Assembly: GCA_030602935.1 (NCBI GenBank)
Contig: JAUVYU010000040.1
Location: 1 to 6,680 of the forward strand
DNA length: 6,680 bases
Source of the DNA: Candidatus Bathyarchaeota archaeon
GTDB lineage: Archaea > Thermoproteota > Bathyarchaeia > TCS64
Direction of reading: 5' to 3'
The notes under the pieces were generated by a model. The model was given only the letters and a program-made list of their open reading frames with translations, ran no database searches and was not told the DNA's origin. The translations under genes were made by a program, and so were the position numbers. Positions 4,184 to 6,680 of the stretch are shown in pieces; position 1 is the first letter of the stretch; every line of letters begins with the position of its first letter.

Positions 4184-4912
4184 ATGAAGACGGAGACAAG
4201 AGTCAGGGAGCTGAAGTACAGGATGATGATCACTGATCTTCTCAAGGTCGCGAGTGAGACCCACACCTATCAACAGCTCTCCGACTTGCTTGACCTCAGC
4301 CCCCCTATACTGAGCAGGTACATGAGGGACCACGTTCTACCCAGTTACAAACGGGCCCAAGGCCTCTACGATAAGCTCATGGTGATCACGGACATAAAGG
4401 AGGAACTCAAGAAGCGCATCAGCTTCGACGATGAGGGATACTTCGATAACACCCCCCTCGTCTCCGAGATAACCTGGCTCAAGATAATGTCCAACTACGC
4501 TCTCGAGAAATTCGCTGGTAGGAGGGTGACCAAGGTATTGACGGCCGCCGTCGACGGCATCCCCGTCTCCACACTGGTCTCGAACCTCCTCGACGTCGAT
4601 CTCGTGGTCGCCAAGGATCAGAAGGAGGTCGGCATCAGCGACTTCATCGAGGAGACCTACATCCCCAAAGGGTCGGCGATCAGGAAGAGCCTATACGTCC
4701 CCAGGAGAGCCATAAGGAAGAGGGACAGCGTCCTCATCATCGATGACGTCGTACGGACGGGGGAGACCGTCCAGGGCCTCGTGGATCTAGTGAGCAACCA
4801 GAGGGCGGACATCGCAGGCATATACGTCCTCGTCACCGTGGGGGACGAGTGGAAGACATATTTGAAGGAGTGCATAAGCAAGTACTCATTCGAGACCCTG
4901 ATAGAGCTGTGA
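4184..4912 (+). CDS. gfcR: GfcR-type transcription regulator (HTH + PRTase-like, PyrE-related)
   Basis: The protein has 242 residues. The N-terminal part (about 14-60) has a helix-turn-helix pattern (TYQQLSDLLDLSPPILSRYM, 28-47). About 100-220 is a type I phosphoribosyltransferase domain with the PRPP-binding signature VLIIDDVVRTGET (183-195). Other elements typical of the archaeal orotate-phosphoribosyltransferase-like family are AAVDGIPVSTL (121-131) and VAKDQKEVG (142-150). In haloarchaea the characterised member, GfcR, is a DNA-binding activator of sugar-catabolism genes rather than a biosynthetic enzyme. The target genes here cannot be read. True PyrE proteins lack the N-terminal HTH, which argues against simple UMP synthesis. 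The ATG is preceded by GGGGGTAG, a modest ribosome-binding site. The gene starts 20 bases after tRNA-Lys, suggesting a tRNA-mRNA co-transcript, and it precedes the rpo7 cluster on the same strand. The symbol is by family, not proven orthology. Confidence 0.9.
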   Translation: MKTETRVRELKYRMMITDLLKVASETHTYQQLSDLLDLSPPILSRYMRDHVLPSYKRAQGLYDKLMVITDIKEELKKRISFDDEGYFDNTPLVSEITWLKIMSNYALEKFAGRRVTKVLTAAVDGIPVSTLVSNLLDVDLVVAKDQKEVGISDFIEETYIPKGSAIRKSLYVPRRAIRKRDSVLIIDDVVRTGETVQGLVDLVSNQRADIAGIYVLVTVGDEWKTYLKECISKYSFETLIEL

Positions 4913-4930
4913 TCGAGGGTTTCGCAAAGA

Positions 4931-4938
4931 CTTTTATC
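4931..4938 (+). promoter_or_regulatory. TATA-like element for the rpo7 cluster
   Basis: CTTTTATC, preceded by GCAAAGA as a possible BRE, lies about 38 bases before the rpo7 ATG in the 60-base gap after the PRTase gene. The predicted leader of 10-15 bases contains GAGGCGA, a usable Shine-Dalgarno. An ATG at 4955 closes after 12 codons and is not the start. Confidence 0.5.
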
Positions 4939-4972
4939 AGAGGATCAAGGTCTACATGAGGCGAGCCATAGA

Positions 4973-5557
4973 ATGTTCAACAAGATCACCCTGAGGGACA
5001 CCATCCGCATAGACCCTAAGAGGTTCGACCAGCCCCTGGAGGACGCGGCATACGAAGAGCTGCGGGCTAAGTACGAGGGGCTCGTCGACGACAACCTCGG
5101 CTACGTCATCAGCGTCGTAGATCTCGAAGTTAACCCCGTCGGCAGGATAATACCCGGGGACGGGGGGACCCATCACCCTGTCATATTCAAGATCCTGACC
5201 TACTTCCCCGAGCTCCAGGAGATCGTCGAGGGCGAGGTCGTGGAGGTCGCCGACTTCGGCACGTTCCTCCGGATAGGGCCGGTGGACGCCCTGCTCCACG
5301 TCTCCCAGCTCATGGACGACTTCATCTCCTTCGACGAGAGGCAGGGAGTCCTCCTGGGGAGGGAGAGCGGACGCACAATCCAGAGGGGGGACGTCTTCAG
5401 GGTGAGGATAGTCGCAGTCTCCTTCCCAAGGGGACGGAGCTCGGGCAAGATAGGCGTGACAGCCCGCCAGCCCTTCCTTGGGAAGCTTGAGTGGATAGAG
5501 AGCGAAGTAAAAGACACGATGCCCGCTGAACCGGACGAGGAGGATGAAAAGGAATGA
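4973..5557 (+). CDS. rpo7: DNA-directed RNA polymerase subunit Rpo7 (RpoE')
   Basis: This is the stalk subunit of archaeal RNA polymerase, homologous to eukaryotic Rpb7. With Rpo4 it forms the protruding stalk that aids open-complex formation and binds nascent RNA. The 194-residue protein has the expected two domains. The N-terminal RNP-like tip domain (1-80, MFNKITLRDTIRIDP, then GYVISVVDLEV and GRIIPGDGGTHHPVIF) is followed by an S1/OB RNA-binding domain (about 83-165, GEVVEVADFGTFLRIGPVDA, LLHVSQLMDDF, GKIGVTARQPFLG). A short acidic tail (PAEPDEEDEKE) follows. Length is slightly above the usual 180-190 residues because of this tail. It is first in a tight cluster, its TGA overlapping the spt4 ATG by 4 bases. 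Confidence 0.97.
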   Translation: MFNKITLRDTIRIDPKRFDQPLEDAAYEELRAKYEGLVDDNLGYVISVVDLEVNPVGRIIPGDGGTHHPVIFKILTYFPELQEIVEGEVVEVADFGTFLRIGPVDALLHVSQLMDDFISFDERQGVLLGRESGRTIQRGDVFRVRIVAVSFPRGRSSGKIGVTARQPFLGKLEWIESEVKDTMPAEPDEEDEKE

Positions 5558-5736
5558 GCCGGGCGTGCAGAAACTGCAAGATCATCATCGAGGAGAACGT
5601 CTGCCCCATCTGCAAGGGCACGGATCTGAGCGACGACTACTCAGGCCTTCTGATAGTAGTTGATCCTGAAGGCTCCCAGATGGCTCAGAAGATGGAGATC
5701 AAGAAAGAGGGCCGGTACGCCCTCAAGATCAGGTGA
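5554..5736 (+). CDS. spt4: Transcription elongation factor Spt4 (RpoE'')
   Basis: This 60-residue zinc protein is the partner of Spt5 (NusG-like). The Spt4/Spt5 pair binds the polymerase clamp and increases processivity. The zinc ligands are C5-x2-C8 (CRNC) and C17-x2-C20 (CPIC). The sequence DDYSGLLIVVDPEGSQMAQKM (27-47) covers the core strands and the Spt5-binding face typical of archaeal Spt4. It overlaps rpo7 by ATGA (5554-5557), pointing to translational coupling, and GAGGATGA just upstream supplies a Shine-Dalgarno. The rpo7-spt4 order is the standard archaeal one. Confidence 0.96.
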   Translation: MSRACRNCKIIIEENVCPICKGTDLSDDYSGLLIVVDPEGSQMAQKMEIKKEGRYALKIR

Positions 5737-5738
5737 TC
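5731..5738 (+). promoter_or_regulatory. Shine-Dalgarno that fixes the GTG start at 5747
   Basis: AGGTGATC exactly complements part of the archaeal 16S 3' end and lies 8 bases before GTG 5747, spanning the spt4 stop codon. It supports GTG as the start of the dephospho-CoA kinase gene, rather than the in-frame ATG at 5660 inside spt4 or ATG 5789. Confidence 0.75.
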
Positions 5739-5746
5739 TTGACCTG

Positions 5747-6280
5747 GTGACCGAGCCCGAACGCCACTCCCTTGTTCTGCCGGTTTCCATGAGGCAGGAG
5801 CTGAAGAGCCCCCTCGGAAGGCTGGTGACGGGGGATCCATTGGAGACTGTCGAGGTTCTCAGGGAGTATATTCAGGAAACGAAGCCGGCTTCATTCGCCG
5901 TAGTAGGAGACTTTACGACGAAGAACATCATTGAGGCAGGCCTCAACCCGGACATTTGCGTGGTGGATCACAGGGTGATGCGGGTTGAGGTGGACCCCTT
6001 CAACCACGGCGAGAGGGAAGTATTCACATCCGACAACCCTGCGGGGACCATCGACTCGGAGTCTTGGGTCGCATTGGGGAAGGCGGTAAGCCTTAAAAGC
6101 ATGGCTTCTGTTATCGTTGAGGGCGAGGAAGACCTACTGGTACTACCCCTCATCTCCTTGATGCCGCTGGGATCCCTGATCGTCTACGGTCAACCCCGTG
6201 AGGGGATGGTCCTAGTGGAGGTCACAGAGGAGAGGAAGGAGTGGGCCGAGGACTTCATGGCCCGCATGGAGGATGCTTGA
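5747..6280 (+). CDS. GTP-dependent dephospho-CoA kinase (DUF359 family), GTG start
   Basis: The 177-residue protein belongs to the archaeal DUF359 family, whose characterised member from Thermococcus phosphorylates the 3'-OH of dephospho-CoA with GTP, the last step of coenzyme A synthesis. It is unrelated to bacterial CoaE and has no P-loop. Family elements seen: MRQELKSPLGRLVTGDP (15-31), VVGDFTTKNIIEAGLNPDI (52-70), VVDHRVMR (72-79), TIDSESW (101-107), VEGEEDLLVLPLI (124-136) and VYGQPREGMVLVEV (146-159). Starting at GTG 5747 gives a family-length protein with a perfect Shine-Dalgarno 8 bases upstream. An upstream in-frame ATG at 5660 would add 29 arginine-rich residues read from spt4 in another frame and is not credible. 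Its position between spt4 and rps24e is conserved in many archaea. It overlaps rps24e by 8 bases. Confidence 0.93.
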   Translation: MTEPERHSLVLPVSMRQELKSPLGRLVTGDPLETVEVLREYIQETKPASFAVVGDFTTKNIIEAGLNPDICVVDHRVMRVEVDPFNHGEREVFTSDNPAGTIDSESWVALGKAVSLKSMASVIVEGEEDLLVLPLISLMPLGSLIVYGQPREGMVLVEVTEERKEWAEDFMARMEDA

Positions 6281-6680
6281 GCTGAAGACAGAACTGAAGA
6301 CGACGAGGACAAACCCCTTGATCGGAAGGAAGGAGATAGAGTTCGAGATCAAGGTGCAGGCGACGCCCTCGAGAGCAGAGGTCAGGCGTGACATCGCCGT
6401 CATAATGAAGACCGACCTCGACAAGGTATGGGTCAGACAGATCGAGACGAAGACGGGGACACACACAACTGTGGGTCTAGTTCATGTCTACGACGATGCG
6501 GCGAAGGCGCTTCAGGTGGAGCCCGAGCATATAATTAAGAGGAACCAGGCTCCGGCACCAGCGGTTGAAGAGGAAGATAAGAAAGAGGATGAGGCTCCGG
6601 CGGCTGAAGAGGAAAAGCCACCTGTTGAGGATACGGCTCCCGCGGAAGAGGAAAAATCTGAGGATGAGGCCCCAGCGGAG
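6273..6680 (+). CDS. rps24e: Small-subunit ribosomal protein S24e with acidic repeat tail (cut by right edge)
   Basis: 136 residues are visible and the frame is open at the window end. Residues 1-92 are the eS24 fold: TNPLIGRKEIEFEIK (13-27), ATPSRAEVRRDIAVIM (30-45), VWVRQIETKTGTHTTVGLVH (52-71), VYDDAAKALQVEPEHIIKRN (72-91). The protein belongs to the 30S subunit and is shared by archaea and eukaryotes. From about residue 93 an unusual Ala/Pro/Glu-rich tail begins, with a loose 12-14 residue repeat (EEEDKKEDEAPA, EEEKPPVEDTAPA, EEEKSEDEAPA). Typical archaeal S24e ends close to the RN motif, so the tail is extra, or is a linker to a fused domain beyond the edge. ATG 6273 overlaps the kinase stop. 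GGAGG lies directly against this ATG (6268-6272), which is closer than usual, so re-initiation by coupling is likely. Confidence 0.93.
   Translation, partial: MLELKTELKTTRTNPLIGRKEIEFEIKVQATPSRAEVRRDIAVIMKTDLDKVWVRQIETKTGTHTTVGLVHVYDDAAKALQVEPEHIIKRNQAPAPAVEEEDKKEDEAPAAEEEKPPVEDTAPAEEEKSEDEAPAE

Noticed and set aside
4145..4333. Minus-strand 62-codon ORF over tRNA-Lys and the start of the PRTase gene
   Set aside because: It overlaps the tRNA T-arm and the conserved HTH coding region; it is a shadow frame.
5660..5746. ATG 5660 as the start of the dephospho-CoA kinase
   Set aside because: It would lie inside spt4 and add 29 unconserved Arg/Trp-rich residues. GTG 5747 has a perfect Shine-Dalgarno and gives family length.
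1..6680. CRISPR array, insertion sequence or transposase
   Set aside because: No regularly spaced repeats and no terminal inverted repeats flanking a transposase-like ORF were seen.

Overview
The window is archaeal chromosomal DNA. The evidence is the conserved archaeal cluster at the right end (Rpo7, Spt4, GTP-dependent dephospho-CoA kinase, ribosomal protein S24e), two tRNA genes with short introns at position 37/38 that fold as bulge-helix-bulge (BHB) motifs, TATA/BRE-type promoters about 30 bases ahead of several leaderless ATGs, and a helix-turn-helix/phosphoribosyltransferase regulator of the archaeal GfcR (PyrE-like) type. AGG-rich arginine codons, intron-bearing tRNAs and mixed leaderless and Shine-Dalgarno initiation would suit a TACK-group or Bathyarchaeia-like lineage, but no marker here fixes the lineage.

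Layout. Bases 1-1700 are clearly AT-rich. They hold a possible gene tail running in from the left, a two-pass membrane protein (184-837) and a protein with a HEPN-like RNxxxH motif and a hydrophobic C-terminal segment (975-1697). This part looks like accessory DNA. A convergent junction with several inverted repeats (1744-1832) separates it from GC-rich DNA holding an M24 (Xaa-Pro dipeptidase-like) peptidase on the minus strand (1820-2944). A shared divergent promoter region leads to a class I SAM methyltransferase (3085-3711). Its 3' end almost touches the 3' end of a minus-strand tRNA-Gly(CCC).

A 255-base spacer (3815-4069) with a strong imperfect hairpin and a 34-codon ORF separates tRNA-Gly from tRNA-Lys(UUU) on the plus strand. 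Only 20 bases after tRNA-Lys the PRTase regulator begins (4184-4912), so the two are probably co-transcribed. A new promoter then drives the overlapping set rpo7-spt4-dephospho-CoA kinase-rps24e (4973 to the right edge). This cluster links transcription (polymerase stalk and elongation factor), coenzyme A synthesis and the small ribosomal subunit.

The most unusual signals are: the tRNA-Gly anticodon loop, which has C instead of the nearly universal U33; the two tRNA introns, which share their 3' halves; the acidic repeat tail on S24e; a metal-ligand Asp-to-Glu change in the M24 enzyme; and the membrane-linked HEPN-like protein in the AT-rich segment.
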